In this document: in pieces, positions 55,761 through 64,000 of the stretch
Position numbering within the stretch: position 1 is the stretch's first letter
Layout of the letters: every line of letters starts with the position of its first letter
DNA from: Pelomonas sp051857475
Lineage (GTDB): Bacteria; Pseudomonadota; Gammaproteobacteria; Burkholderiales; Burkholderiaceae_C
Direction of reading: 5' to 3'
Assembly: GCF_051857475.1 (NCBI RefSeq)
Contig: NZ_JBPZGZ010000001.1
Coordinates: forward strand, 124,001-188,000
Length of the DNA: 64,000 nucleotides
Position numbers and translations under genes: made by a program
The notes under the pieces: generated by a model
Seen by the model: the letters and a program-made list of their open reading frames with translations, nothing else
Databases searched by the model: none
What the model was told of the DNA's origin: nothing

Positions 55761-57072
55761 CATCATCCTGCTGCTGATCATCGGCTGGATCACGCTGCAG
55801 GCCTTCAGGCGCCCCTGGATCGGCATCCTGGGCTGGACCTGGCTCAGCATCATGAATCCGCACCAGCTGACCTGGGCCCTGAAGACCATGCCGTTTGCCG
55901 CGGCCATGGGCGGGGCGACGCTGATCGGCCTGTTCATCACGCGCGACCGGCGCGACTACAGCCAGACCCACGAGAGCATCACCCTGATGCTCTTCATGGC
56001 CTGGATGTGCATCACGCTGCCCTTCTCGCTGATCTGGGACGAGTCCTTCGAGCTGTGGAAGCGCGTCATGAAGATCGACCTGATGATCCTCGTGGCCATC
56101 GTGCTGCTGCACAGCAAACGCCACGTGATGCTGCTGACCTGGGTGCTCGTCATCTCGATCGGCTTCTTCGGCGTCAAGGGCGGGGCCTTCACGCTCGCGA
56201 CCGGCGGCGGCTACAAGGTCTGGGGCCCGGAGAACACCTACATCGAGGGCAACAACGAAGTGGCCCTGGCCATCGTCATGGTCATCCCGCTGATGCGCTT
56301 CCTGCAGTTGCAGATGACGGCCAAGTGGGCCAAGACGACGATGACCGTCTGCATGGTGCTGATGGCGGCGTCGGCCTTGGGCAGCCACTCGCGCGGTGCG
56401 CTGCTGGCGATTGCGGCCATGGCCCTGGTGCTGTGGTGGCGGGGCAAGAACAAGGTCATGGGTGCCGTCGCCATGGTGGTGATCGGCGCGGCGCTGCTGT
56501 CGATGATGCCGGCCGAATGGTGGGAGCGAATGGGCACCATCAAGACCTATGAGCGCGACGAATCGGCCATGGGACGCATCAACGCCTGGTGGATGGCCTA
56601 CAACGTCGCCAAGTCCAATTTCTTCGGTGGCGGCTTCTACATCTGGACCGGCAGCCTGTTTGCGATCTACGCGCCCGACCCGAACGACACCCACGCGGCG
56701 CACAGCATCTACTTCATGGTGCTCGGCGAGCAGGGCTTCCCGGGGCTGTTCCTGTTCCTGACGCTGTTCACCATGGTCTGGTTCACGGCGGGCAAGTTGC
56801 GAACCAAAGCCATGGCCCAGCCCCAGACGCTCTGGCTGTCCCAGCTGGGCAGCATGCTGCAGGTGAGTCTGGCCGGCTATGCGGTGGGGGGCGCCTTCCT
56901 CAGCCTCAGCTATTGGGACTTGCCGTACAACCTGCTCATCCTCGCCGTCGTCGGCCAGCGCTGGCTGCAGCGCAAGGAATGGCTGCGCGAGAAGGAAGAG
57001 CCCGTCATCTACTGGCCCGAGTTCCTGAAGAAGCGCTTTGAGAAGAAGAAGCGCGCCCCGCTGCTGCCATGA
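55753..57072 (+). CDS. Putative O-glycosylation ligase of exosortase A system (Wzy/WaaL-like)
   Basis: 439 aa from the ATG at 55753, with a GGGGAG ribosome site inside the previous gene; an upstream ATG (55732) is less likely. About ten membrane helices and an O-antigen-ligase-type central loop (GGGFYIWTGSLFAIYAPDPNDTHAAHSIYF region, His residues conserved). It belongs to the family tied to exosortase A (TIGR03097). It would polymerise the repeat unit or ligate it to a protein, possibly to PEP-CTERM proteins; which is not known. Overlaps the deacetylase by ATGA. Confidence 0.9.
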   Translation: MRDIILLLIIGWITLQAFRRPWIGILGWTWLSIMNPHQLTWALKTMPFAAAMGGATLIGLFITRDRRDYSQTHESITLMLFMAWMCITLPFSLIWDESFELWKRVMKIDLMILVAIVLLHSKRHVMLLTWVLVISIGFFGVKGGAFTLATGGGYKVWGPENTYIEGNNEVALAIVMVIPLMRFLQLQMTAKWAKTTMTVCMVLMAASALGSHSRGALLAIAAMALVLWWRGKNKVMGAVAMVVIGAALLSMMPAEWWERMGTIKTYERDESAMGRINAWWMAYNVAKSNFFGGGFYIWTGSLFAIYAPDPNDTHAAHSIYFMVLGEQGFPGLFLFLTLFTMVWFTAGKLRTKAMAQPQTLWLSQLGSMLQVSLAGYAVGGAFLSLSYWDLPYNLLILAVVGQRWLQRKEWLREKEEPVIYWPEFLKKRFEKKKRAPLLP

Positions 57073-58028
57073 AAGCCCTGTTCAGTCTGCTGTCGCCGGC
57101 CGGCGCGCGTGCGCGCCTGAACGTGCTGATCTTCCATCGCGTGCTGCCCGAGCCCGACCCGCTGTTTCCGGACGAGGTCGACGCGGCGCGCTTTGACACG
57201 CTGCTTGGCTGGGTGAAGTCCTGGTTCAACGTGCTGCCGCTGGACGAAGCGGCCCGGCGCCTGGCCGACGGCAGCCTGCCCGCGCGCGCCGCGGTCCTGA
57301 CCTTCGACGACGGCTATGCCGACAACCACGATGTCGCGCTGCCGCTGCTGCAAAAGCATGGCCTGGCCTGCAGCTTCTTCATCGCCACCGGCTTCCTCGA
57401 TGGCGGCCGCATGTGGAACGACACCCTGATTGAGGCCGTGCGACGCAGCAGCCTGCCGCTGCTGGACCTGCGCGGCCTGCAGGATGGGCGCGGCAACGAC
57501 CTCGGCCAGCATGCCCTCGGCGATGTGGCCAGCCGCCGTGCCGCCCTCGGCAACCTCATCGAGCGCGTCAAGTACCTGCCGCCCGAGCCGCGCGTGGCCT
57601 GCGTAGACGCTATCGCCCAGCGGGCCGAGGTGCAGCCGCCGAACGACCTGATGATGAGCAGCGCCAAGGTGCGCGCACTGCATGCCGCCGGCATGCAGAT
57701 CGGCGCCCACACCGTCAGCCATCCCATCCTCGCCAAGCTGGGCAGGCAGGAGGCCGCGGACGAGATCGGTCGCAGCCGTGAGGTCTTGCAGGACCTGCTG
57801 GGTGCCAGGGTCGGCCTGTTCGCCTATCCCAACGGCAAGCCGGGCAACGACTACCTGCCGGACGTGCATCCGGGCCTGGTGCGTGAACTGGGATTCGATG
57901 CGGCGGTGTCCACCCGCTGGGCGGCGTCGCGGCGCGGCGAGGACCTGTTCCAGATCCCCCGCTTCACGCCCTGGGACCGCGGTCGCGCGAAGTTCGGGCT
58001 GCGCCTGCTGCGCAACCTATCGAACTGA
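57069..58028 (+). CDS. Polysaccharide deacetylase
   Basis: 319 aa, second NodB-type deacetylase of the locus. VLIFHRVLP, VLTFDDGYADN (Asp pair) and IGAHTVSHPIL (His pair) supply the metal site; FAYPNGKPGNDY is motif 4. No DUF3473 extension, unlike the one at 44054, so the two probably act on different acetyl groups. No clear signal peptide. Last gene of the rightward run; overlaps the ligase by four bases. Confidence 0.9.
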   Translation: MKALFSLLSPAGARARLNVLIFHRVLPEPDPLFPDEVDAARFDTLLGWVKSWFNVLPLDEAARRLADGSLPARAAVLTFDDGYADNHDVALPLLQKHGLACSFFIATGFLDGGRMWNDTLIEAVRRSSLPLLDLRGLQDGRGNDLGQHALGDVASRRAALGNLIERVKYLPPEPRVACVDAIAQRAEVQPPNDLMMSSAKVRALHAAGMQIGAHTVSHPILAKLGRQEAADEIGRSREVLQDLLGARVGLFAYPNGKPGNDYLPDVHPGLVRELGFDAAVSTRWAASRRGEDLFQIPRFTPWDRGRAKFGLRLLRNLSN

Positions 58029-58045
58029 GGCCTGGCTTCAGGCCT
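58028..58045. terminator. Hairpin between convergent EPS gene runs
   Basis: AGGCCTG-GCTT-CAGGCCT, a 7-bp stem covering both stop codons of the convergent deacetylase and epimerase genes. No T run, so termination would be weak or Rho-aided. Confidence 0.45.
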
Positions 58046-59153
58046 TGAGGCGGGCGGCGAGCGCCTCGACGATGCGCTCCGACGAATGGCCGTCCCACAG
58101 GGCAGGGCGGCGGCCGGCCTTGGCATGGCCCGCGAGCGCCTCGCGGCAGGCGGCCAGCACGCGCGCCGGATCGGTGCCCGCCAGCACATTGCTGCCCTCG
58201 TCCACGGTCACCGGCCGCTCCGTGCTTTCGCGCATTGTCACGCAGGGCACGCCCAGGGCCGTGGTCTCTTCCTGCAGGCCGCCGCTGTCGGTCAGCACGA
58301 CGGCGGCGTCCTTCCACAGGTGCAGGAAGGACATATAGGGCTGCGGCCCCAGCACATGGACGTTGGGCGCCAGCGCCAGGCCCAGGGCTTCCAGGTTCTT
58401 GCGCGTGCGCGGGTGCATGGGGAAGACGACCGGCACGTCGGCGGCCAGTTCGTTCACCACGCCGGCCGCGCGGCGCAGATTGGCTTCGCCGTCGACGTTG
58501 CTGGGGCGGTGCAGCGTGACCACGGCATAGCGGCCGAGCGTGCGCTTGAGGGCGTCGCTTTCCAGCGTCGTGGTGTCGAAGTCCTGGCCCAGCTTGGCGG
58601 CCTGGTAGAGCAGGTTGTCCACCATCACATGGCCCACGTCGTGGATGGCCTCGGGCGGCTGGCCCTCGCGCAGCAGGTGGGCGCGGCCGGACGGTTCCGT
58701 GACGAAGAACCAGTCGGTGATGGCGTCCGTCACGAGCCGGTTGATCTCCTCGGGCATGCCGCGGTCGCCGCTGCGCAGGCCGGCTTCCACGTGGGCCACC
58801 GGCACGCCGGCCTTCTTGGCCACGATGGCGCAGGCGAGCGTCGAATTCACGTCACCGACCACAAGGCAGCAGGCGGGCCTGTCCTCGGCCACGCAGGCCT
58901 CGTAGGCAATCATGATCTTGCCGGTCTGCTCGGCATGGCTGCCGCCGCCGCAGTTCAGCCGCACGTCGGGCGTGGGGATGCCCAGCTCCTGGAAGAACAC
59001 GTCATTCATGTCCTTGTCGAAGTGCTGGCCGGTGTGGATCAGCCGGGCCTGCAGCCTGCCATCGGCCGCAATCGCGCGCAGCAGCGGCGCGATCTTCATG
59101 AAGTTGGGCCGGGCGCCTGCGATGAGGTGAACGAGAGGGCGGGGTTGCGACAT
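58038..59153 (-). CDS. wecB: UDP-N-acetylglucosamine 2-epimerase (non-hydrolysing)
   Basis: 371 aa from the ATG at 59153; the longer frame runs through the upstream gene and is not real. Motifs: AGARPNFMKIAPLL, VVGDVNSTLA, HVEAGLRSGDRGMPEEINR, LHRPSNVD and DSGGLQEE. It converts UDP-GlcNAc to UDP-ManNAc. Together with the dehydrogenase at 48799 this would make UDP-ManNAc uronic acid or a related sugar. First rightmost-run gene to be convergent with the main operon; upstream neighbour 17 bp away on the same strand. Confidence 0.95.
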   Translation of the reverse strand: MSQPRPLVHLIAGARPNFMKIAPLLRAIAADGRLQARLIHTGQHFDKDMNDVFFQELGIPTPDVRLNCGGGSHAEQTGKIMIAYEACVAEDRPACCLVVGDVNSTLACAIVAKKAGVPVAHVEAGLRSGDRGMPEEINRLVTDAITDWFFVTEPSGRAHLLREGQPPEAIHDVGHVMVDNLLYQAAKLGQDFDTTTLESDALKRTLGRYAVVTLHRPSNVDGEANLRRAAGVVNELAADVPVVFPMHPRTRKNLEALGLALAPNVHVLGPQPYMSFLHLWKDAAVVLTDSGGLQEETTALGVPCVTMRESTERPVTVDEGSNVLAGTDPARVLAACREALAGHAKAGRRPALWDGHSSERIVEALAARLKA

Positions 59154-59170
59154 GGCTTGATCCAGGAGTT

Positions 59171-60853
59171 TCAGGCGGCGATGCGGTAGTCGGGCGCATG
59201 GCGGCGCAGCCACTGCTCCAGCATCATCAGGGTCCAGACGGTCTCGCCGTAATAGCCGGCATGCTCCCTGAGCCGCTGGGTGAACAGGCTTTCGACGAAA
59301 TCGGCCCGCGCGATGCCGCGGGCAGCGATGCCGCGCAGCGACTCCGCAGCCAGCGCGTTCAACGCAGCATCCTTGACCGCCCAGGGGCCGAAGGGCAGGC
59401 CGAAGCCATGCTTCTTCTTGGTCAGGATGTCGTCGGGCAGGAAGCCGCGCAGGGCCTCCTTGAAGAACCAGCGCAGCTTGAAGCCGCGCAGCTTGTAGTT
59501 CGTCGGCAGCTTCATCGAGAAGTCCAGCAGCCGCGTGTCCAGCAGCGGGAAGCTCACGTCCACGCCGGCCAGGCCCGTCGTGCCGACCACCTTGGGCAGG
59601 TCGTTCTCGGCCAGGGTGTAGCGCCAGTCGAAGGCCAGCATCTGGTTGACGAGGCTGGCGTCCTTCGGGCCGGCACCCCAGGTGGCGCGCTGGTGCTCGC
59701 GCGGGCCCTGCGTGTTGACGGCGGCGAGGAAGGCCGGCGTCAGCATGTTGGCCAGGCCCAGGCGGTCCAGCAGGTTGTAGCTCTGCATACGGTCCGGCAT
59801 GGGCACGCGCGCCTGGCGGATGTAGCTCGTGCCCTTTTTCAGCAGGGGGATGCTGCCGGTGACCGGGTTGGCGAACAGCGGGTCCAGCAGGCCGGCGCGC
59901 AGCGGCGACGGGATCTGGCTGTAGACGTGGAAGACCCTCTCCTTGGCATAGCGGGTGTTGCCGCCGAAGAGCTCGTCGCCGCCGTCGCCGGCCAGCATGC
60001 GGGTGTGGCCATCCGCCCGCGCCTTGCTGGCGCAATAGAAGGCCGGCACCGCCGAGGAGTTGCCGAAGGGCTGGTCGTAATGCGCGGCCACGTCCGGGAT
60101 GGCGCGCACGAGGTCGGCCGGCGTCACGTAGTACTCGTGGTGCTCGGCGCCGTAGGCCTTGGCGGCGATGCGCGCGTAGGCCATCTCGTCATAGCCTTCG
60201 GAATCGAAACCGATGGAATAGCTGGCCGGCGCCTTGCCGGTGGCTTCGCCGAGCAGGCCGCAGACGGTGGAGCTGTCGGTACCGCCGGACAGGAAGCAGG
60301 CCGTGCTGCCGTCGGCCGCGAGACGCTCCTTCACGGCCGTGCGCAGGATGCCGCGGAATTCCTCGCGCAGCGCGCCAAAGTCGGCACCGCGCGGCTCGCT
60401 GAACCTGGCCGTCCAGTAGGGCGCCGCCGTCAGCTGGCCGTTCTCGAACAGCGCGTAATGCGCCGCGGGCAGGCGGTGGATGCCGGCGTAGATGGTGCGT
60501 GGCGAGGGGATGCAGTGGTGGAAGAGGTAGTCGAAGATGGCCTGCGTGTTCAGCTCGGTGATGCCGAGATGGCGGGCCAGGTCGTCGGCGCGGCTGGCGT
60601 AGTGCAAGCGGCCGTCACGCACCGCGTAGCACAGGCTGTGCACGGCGAAGCGGTCCGTCGCCAGGTAGGTGCCGCCCGAGGGCAGGGCCAGGGCAACGGC
60701 GAACTCGCCGCCGACGTCGGCCGCGCAGGCGGCGCCGCGCGCGGCGTAGGCCTGCTGCCAGGTGGCAATGTCCGCCGCCTTCAGCGTGCCGCCGGGGAAC
60801 TGGGGCATGCCGCTGGCGAAGGGCGTGTCAGGGGGCAGGGCGTGGGCTTGCAT
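59171..60853 (-). CDS. Asparagine-synthase-like amidotransferase lacking N-terminal Cys
   Basis: 560 aa. Synthetase domain complete: ATP loop FLSGGTDSSTVCG, AGDGGDELFGGNTRYAKE and a long C-terminal helical part (FPLLDTRLLDFS, KKKHGFGLPFGPW). The N-terminal glutaminase-like domain is short and begins MQAHALPPD; no Cys follows the Met and no upstream in-frame MC start exists, so glutamine hydrolysis should be impossible. It may use free ammonia, another amine, or act as a beta-lactam-synthetase-like ligase. Clearly a different enzyme from the copy at 51419. Confidence 0.85.
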   Translation of the reverse strand: MQAHALPPDTPFASGMPQFPGGTLKAADIATWQQAYAARGAACAADVGGEFAVALALPSGGTYLATDRFAVHSLCYAVRDGRLHYASRADDLARHLGITELNTQAIFDYLFHHCIPSPRTIYAGIHRLPAAHYALFENGQLTAAPYWTARFSEPRGADFGALREEFRGILRTAVKERLAADGSTACFLSGGTDSSTVCGLLGEATGKAPASYSIGFDSEGYDEMAYARIAAKAYGAEHHEYYVTPADLVRAIPDVAAHYDQPFGNSSAVPAFYCASKARADGHTRMLAGDGGDELFGGNTRYAKERVFHVYSQIPSPLRAGLLDPLFANPVTGSIPLLKKGTSYIRQARVPMPDRMQSYNLLDRLGLANMLTPAFLAAVNTQGPREHQRATWGAGPKDASLVNQMLAFDWRYTLAENDLPKVVGTTGLAGVDVSFPLLDTRLLDFSMKLPTNYKLRGFKLRWFFKEALRGFLPDDILTKKKHGFGLPFGPWAVKDAALNALAAESLRGIAARGIARADFVESLFTQRLREHAGYYGETVWTLMMLEQWLRRHAPDYRIAA

Positions 60854-60867
60854 GCGTGGTCTTGGGT

Positions 60868-63072
60868 TCAAGGCTCGGGATTGTCGACGGGCTGGCGCTT
60901 GCGCTCCTGGGCAGCGCGCCAGCGCCGCCAGGCGTTGCCGCCGGCCTGGCGCAGCAGGCCGAACAGGCCCCGCAGCGTCGTCGGGTCGTAGGCCACGAGA
61001 CCGAAGCGCTCGCGGCGGTGGCTCATCCAGGTCTTCTTGTAGCTGTCGTCGCCGATCAGGTAGTCCACCTCGGCGACCTTGTCGCGCTCCATGGCTTCTT
61101 CCAGCAGCAGCGCCGTCACCAGCGTGCCGGGCGCAATCGACTTGTAGGCCTCGTCGTAGGCCACCTTGTAGATGTGGGCACGGCCGGCATTGACGATCCA
61201 CAGCTGGGCGGCAATGGGCTTGTCGCCGATCCAGGCCAGGCCCAGGCGCAGCCAGCCGCGCCGGGCGCACAGGCGGATCAGGCCGGGGATGAACTCGGTA
61301 TAGGGCTCGGGCACCTTCCAGCTGGCGCCATAGACGGCCTCGTAGGCCGCAATGCCGCGCTCGACGTCGGCCACGTCGCGGATGATCTCGAGCCGGCCGC
61401 CGTCCTCGGCCGCCAGGCGCTTGCTCATGCGCTTGATGGTGCTGCGCAGCTGGCCGCTGCGGTTCTTCAGGTAGTCGGCCCAGTCGCCGTCCACCTGCAG
61501 ATACCAGTTGCCGAAGGCGAAGTACTCGTGCGTGCGCAGGCCCGCCCGGCGCAAGGCGTCGCGCAGCAGCTGGAACTCGCGCGACTGCGGGTCCATGGGC
61601 CAGAAGCGGTAGGCCGGCGTGCCGCGTTGCTCGCGGCGCAGCACATGCAGCAGCGGCAGCAGGTCTTCCGCGGCCAGGTCGTCGGCCAGCGCCGGCGCAT
61701 AGAGGGTGGTGTAGTAGTTGGCAAGCGCGCCGACCTCCAGGCCGGTGGCGCCCTGCTGGATGCCGATGGGCAACACGGCCAGCGTGCGGCCCTGGCGGCG
61801 CAGCACATAGAGGGCGGCCTGCGACGCGTCCTTGAAGACGGTGTCGGTCAGCAGCCCGAACCAGTCGCCGCCGAACTCCACATAGGCATGCTCGCGCTGG
61901 CGCATCAACGCCAGTGCATCCTCGGGCAACTCGCGCGGGTGGCTGAAACGTTCCACCGACGCGCCGCTGCGCTCCACCATGGAGTCGGTGTCGACGCGTG
62001 CACGCTTGGGCTTGCGCTGGCGCCAGCCGCGGCCGCGGCGCAGCAGGTCGTAGACGGCGGGCAGGCCGCGGTGGCGGTAGACGCTGACATGGTTGATCCA
62101 GCGCTGCGAGGTGGACCAGGCCAGCAGGTCTGCGTCGGCATCGGTGTAGAACTCGACGACGCCGCCGGGCAGGCGCCTGAAGAGATCCTCGAGCGTGCGC
62201 AGCAGCAGCAGCCGGCCCGGTGCGAAGCGGTCGAAGGTTTCCTGGAAGGCCGTCTTCAGCATGACGGCCATGCCGGCGCGCAGCAGCACCATGCGCGAAG
62301 CGATCAGCACATCGCCCAGCCACAGTTCGTACACCAGCGCCTCGCCGCGCGCCGCGAACTCGCGCATGACCTCGGCGTAGAAGCGGCCCTGCGGGTTGTC
62401 GCGGCTGACGGCGGTGCCCTCGCGACCTTTCCAGCCGCTGCTTTCCAGCGCGGCATAGCGTTCCACCGCGGCGGCGATGTCTTCGGGCGAGCTGATCACC
62501 TGCAGGCGCTCGCCCTCAACCTCGGACTGCAGGCGGCGCAGGTAGCGGCGCATGTTCTGGATCAGCTTGCGCGGCCGCTGGGCCCAGTAGTCGTCGAAGC
62601 TGTCGCGCAGGCTGACGCTCATCGTCAGCGCATGGGGCAGGCTGTTCACGGGTCGGCCCGGCAAATCGCGCAGGTCGCCAAAGCGTGGGTCATTGCAGAG
62701 CAGGTCCAACTCGCTGGCGTAGCCGGGCAGTGCGGCGAACAGGCCGCCCATGTCCAGGTCGGGCGGGATCAGGCTGGGGCCGATCTGCGTCTGCGACGGC
62801 AGGAAGCTGGCCCACACCCCCAGCCGGCGCGGCTGGCGGTCGATGAGCAGCATCGCGACGGCTTCGCCATTGCGCCGCGCGATGGCCAGTTGCACGCCGG
62901 CAGCGCCGAAGTGGCGCAGCAAGGCGTCGACGAACTGGCTGTCGAGCAGGCTGTGACCCGCCATCAGCTGCCGGTTGAGGCGATCCCAGGCGTCACGGTG
63001 CTCGCCCAGGCCCTGGCCGGCGGTGACGGGGACCAGGGTCCATTGGAGCCCCATGGTCTTGGCCGCCGTCAT
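60868..63072 (-). CDS. Tandem GNAT/FemAB-like protein
   Basis: 734 aa from ATG 63072 (63054 also possible); the open frame beyond overlaps the flippase gene. It contains two consecutive GNAT_6/BcsL-type acyltransferase domains: the first about 10-370 (RRNGEAVAMLLIDRQPRRLG, FDDYWAQRPRKLIQNMRRYLRRL, VYELWLGDVLIASRMVLL), the second about 400-700 (YVLRRQGRTLAVLPIG, YLKNRSGQLRSTIKRMSKRL, WIGDKPIAAQLWIVNAGRAH). Each resembles a whole EPS-locus acetyl/aminoacyltransferase, so this is an internal duplication or fusion. Likely modifies EPS sugars. It is 14 bp from the amidotransferase-like gene. Confidence 0.85.
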   Translation of the reverse strand: MTAAKTMGLQWTLVPVTAGQGLGEHRDAWDRLNRQLMAGHSLLDSQFVDALLRHFGAAGVQLAIARRNGEAVAMLLIDRQPRRLGVWASFLPSQTQIGPSLIPPDLDMGGLFAALPGYASELDLLCNDPRFGDLRDLPGRPVNSLPHALTMSVSLRDSFDDYWAQRPRKLIQNMRRYLRRLQSEVEGERLQVISSPEDIAAAVERYAALESSGWKGREGTAVSRDNPQGRFYAEVMREFAARGEALVYELWLGDVLIASRMVLLRAGMAVMLKTAFQETFDRFAPGRLLLLRTLEDLFRRLPGGVVEFYTDADADLLAWSTSQRWINHVSVYRHRGLPAVYDLLRRGRGWRQRKPKRARVDTDSMVERSGASVERFSHPRELPEDALALMRQREHAYVEFGGDWFGLLTDTVFKDASQAALYVLRRQGRTLAVLPIGIQQGATGLEVGALANYYTTLYAPALADDLAAEDLLPLLHVLRREQRGTPAYRFWPMDPQSREFQLLRDALRRAGLRTHEYFAFGNWYLQVDGDWADYLKNRSGQLRSTIKRMSKRLAAEDGGRLEIIRDVADVERGIAAYEAVYGASWKVPEPYTEFIPGLIRLCARRGWLRLGLAWIGDKPIAAQLWIVNAGRAHIYKVAYDEAYKSIAPGTLVTALLLEEAMERDKVAEVDYLIGDDSYKKTWMSHRRERFGLVAYDPTTLRGLFGLLRQAGGNAWRRWRAAQERKRQPVDNPEP

Positions 63073-63118
63073 CCCGACAGCGGCCGCAAGGGGGTGGCCG
63101 GAAGCGATGGACGGTGGA

Positions 63119-64000
63119 TCATGGGCTTTTGGAGGTGTCGACCGGCGATGGTGCCGGCGTCGCAGGCTGGCGCAGCAGCCAGCGGCGGGCGCGCTGGAAG
63201 TGCGACTCGTCGGCCAAGGGGTGGTGCGTCCATTGCACCGCGACGGCAGCGAAGATGGCGCCCAGGCCCGCCACGGGCAGCCAGGCCAGCACGGGCAAGG
63301 GCTCGGTATGGCCCCAGCCGACATAGGTGATCTGGCAGAGCGGCGGCAAGGCAGCCGCGGCAGCCACCACGGCACTCTTCATCAGGGCCTTGCGCATGAT
63401 GCCGTGATCGTCACCGACCGCATGGCGGCGCACGGCGGCGAAGATGGGCGCCGCGATGACGGACGACGCCATGAAGGCGATGGCGCAGGCCTCGATGCTC
63501 TTGAAGATGATGGCGGCGCCGGCGATCAGCACCATGCGCATGGGCTGCAGCAGCAGCTCCACACGGGTAACCAGGTCGATGCGCCCGATGGCGGTGAGCA
63601 GATTGGGCGTCAACGCATTGGTGGCCGCCACGGCCCCGGCCAGCGAGAACAGCGGCACGAGGGCTGCGGCCTGGTGCCATTGCGAGCCGTACAGCAGGTG
63701 CAGCACCTCCAGCGAATACAGGGCCACCAGCGTGTGGAAGGGCCAGCCAAACACCGTCACCAGCGCGACGGAGCGCGCATAGGGCACCGGCAGCGCCACG
63801 CCATCGCGGTGGGCGCTGGCAAAGGCCGGCAGGGCCACGTTGCGGATCGCGCCCATCAGGTCGCGGTTGAACATGTTCATCAGCCCCTGCGCGCGGCTGA
63901 GCACCGCCACGGGCTGGAAACCCAGCACCTTGGCGACGACGAGGTCGTTCATGTCCATGGCCAGGGAATTGACCAGGCTGGTCACCGAAACCTGCCCGCC
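63119..64000 (-). CDS. Polysaccharide flippase (Wzx/RfbX-like), N-terminus outside window
   Basis: The frame stays open to the window end (residues GGQVSV precede the first GTG), so only the C-terminal 294 residues are seen. At least seven membrane helices, with SLAMDMNDLVVAKVLG, ALPAFASAHRDG and ATNALTPNLLTAIGRIDLV typical of the MATE/MVF-like lipopolysaccharide exporters found in EPS loci. It moves the undecaprenyl-linked repeat unit across the inner membrane. The stop lies 46 bp before the tandem GNAT start, same strand. Confidence 0.88.
   Translation of the reverse strand, partial: GGQVSVTSLVNSLAMDMNDLVVAKVLGFQPVAVLSRAQGLMNMFNRDLMGAIRNVALPAFASAHRDGVALPVPYARSVALVTVFGWPFHTLVALYSLEVLHLLYGSQWHQAAALVPLFSLAGAVAATNALTPNLLTAIGRIDLVTRVELLLQPMRMVLIAGAAIIFKSIEACAIAFMASSVIAAPIFAAVRRHAVGDDHGIMRKALMKSAVVAAAAALPPLCQITYVGWGHTEPLPVLAWLPVAGLGAIFAAVAVQWTHHPLADESHFQRARRWLLRQPATPAPSPVDTSKSP

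Overview
The window is GC-rich DNA without phage, plasmid or transposon genes. It reads as the chromosome of a betaproteobacterium of the order Burkholderiales (Rubrivivax/Roseateles-like). The main reasons are an exosortase A (XrtA)/PEP-CTERM exopolysaccharide locus with its usual betaproteobacterial gene set, coupled lptF-lptG, cysB, and pepA followed by holC. This placement is inference from gene content only.

Layout. 1-12.5 kb: the 3' end of a PEP-CTERM protein gene; a two-subunit molybdenum hydroxylase (small Fe-S plus large Moco subunit, Tat signal); an outer-membrane barrel; a two-component system; a DJ-1/PfpI protein; then a tightly coupled operon of a second molybdenum hydroxylase followed by soxX-soxY-soxZ-soxA and an unrecognised protein. 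12.5-23.4 kb: mostly housekeeping (GST-like oxidoreductase, APH-type phosphotransferase, Crp/Fnr regulator, FimV-like protein, the lptF-lptG-cbiX-cysB chain, pepA-holC), then an orphan LivJ-type binding protein to 24.6 kb. 25.3-64 kb: one long EPS/protein-sorting locus.

How the EPS locus works together. EpsB-type phosphoglycosyltransferase primes undecaprenyl phosphate. Several glycosyltransferases, two amidotransferase-like proteins, GNAT/FemAB proteins and two deacetylases build and decorate the glycan. UDP-GlcNAc 2-epimerase and a nucleotide-sugar dehydrogenase probably supply amino-sugar acids. A flippase (cut by the window end), a Wzz-like protein, a BY-kinase, a Wza-like lipoprotein and an outer-membrane barrel handle export. 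XrtA (fused to EpsI) processes PEP-CTERM proteins, of which two are present (one partial). PrsK/PrsR/PrsT form the regulatory branch: PrsR is a sigma54 activator, and a good -24/-12 sigma54 promoter lies upstream of the complete PEP-CTERM gene.

Most worth a second look: (i) a hairpin-rich element present twice (14019-14226 and 43889-44013), each copy following a stop codon, with a stem showing compensatory base changes between copies; (ii) soxXYZA translationally coupled to a molybdenum hydroxylase without soxB or soxCD, with a SoxY that lacks the usual GGCGG carrier arm; (iii) a PilZ domain fused to the exosortase-associated acyltransferase; (iv) an amidotransferase-like protein lacking the N-terminal catalytic Cys; (v) a tandem-duplicated GNAT/FemAB protein.
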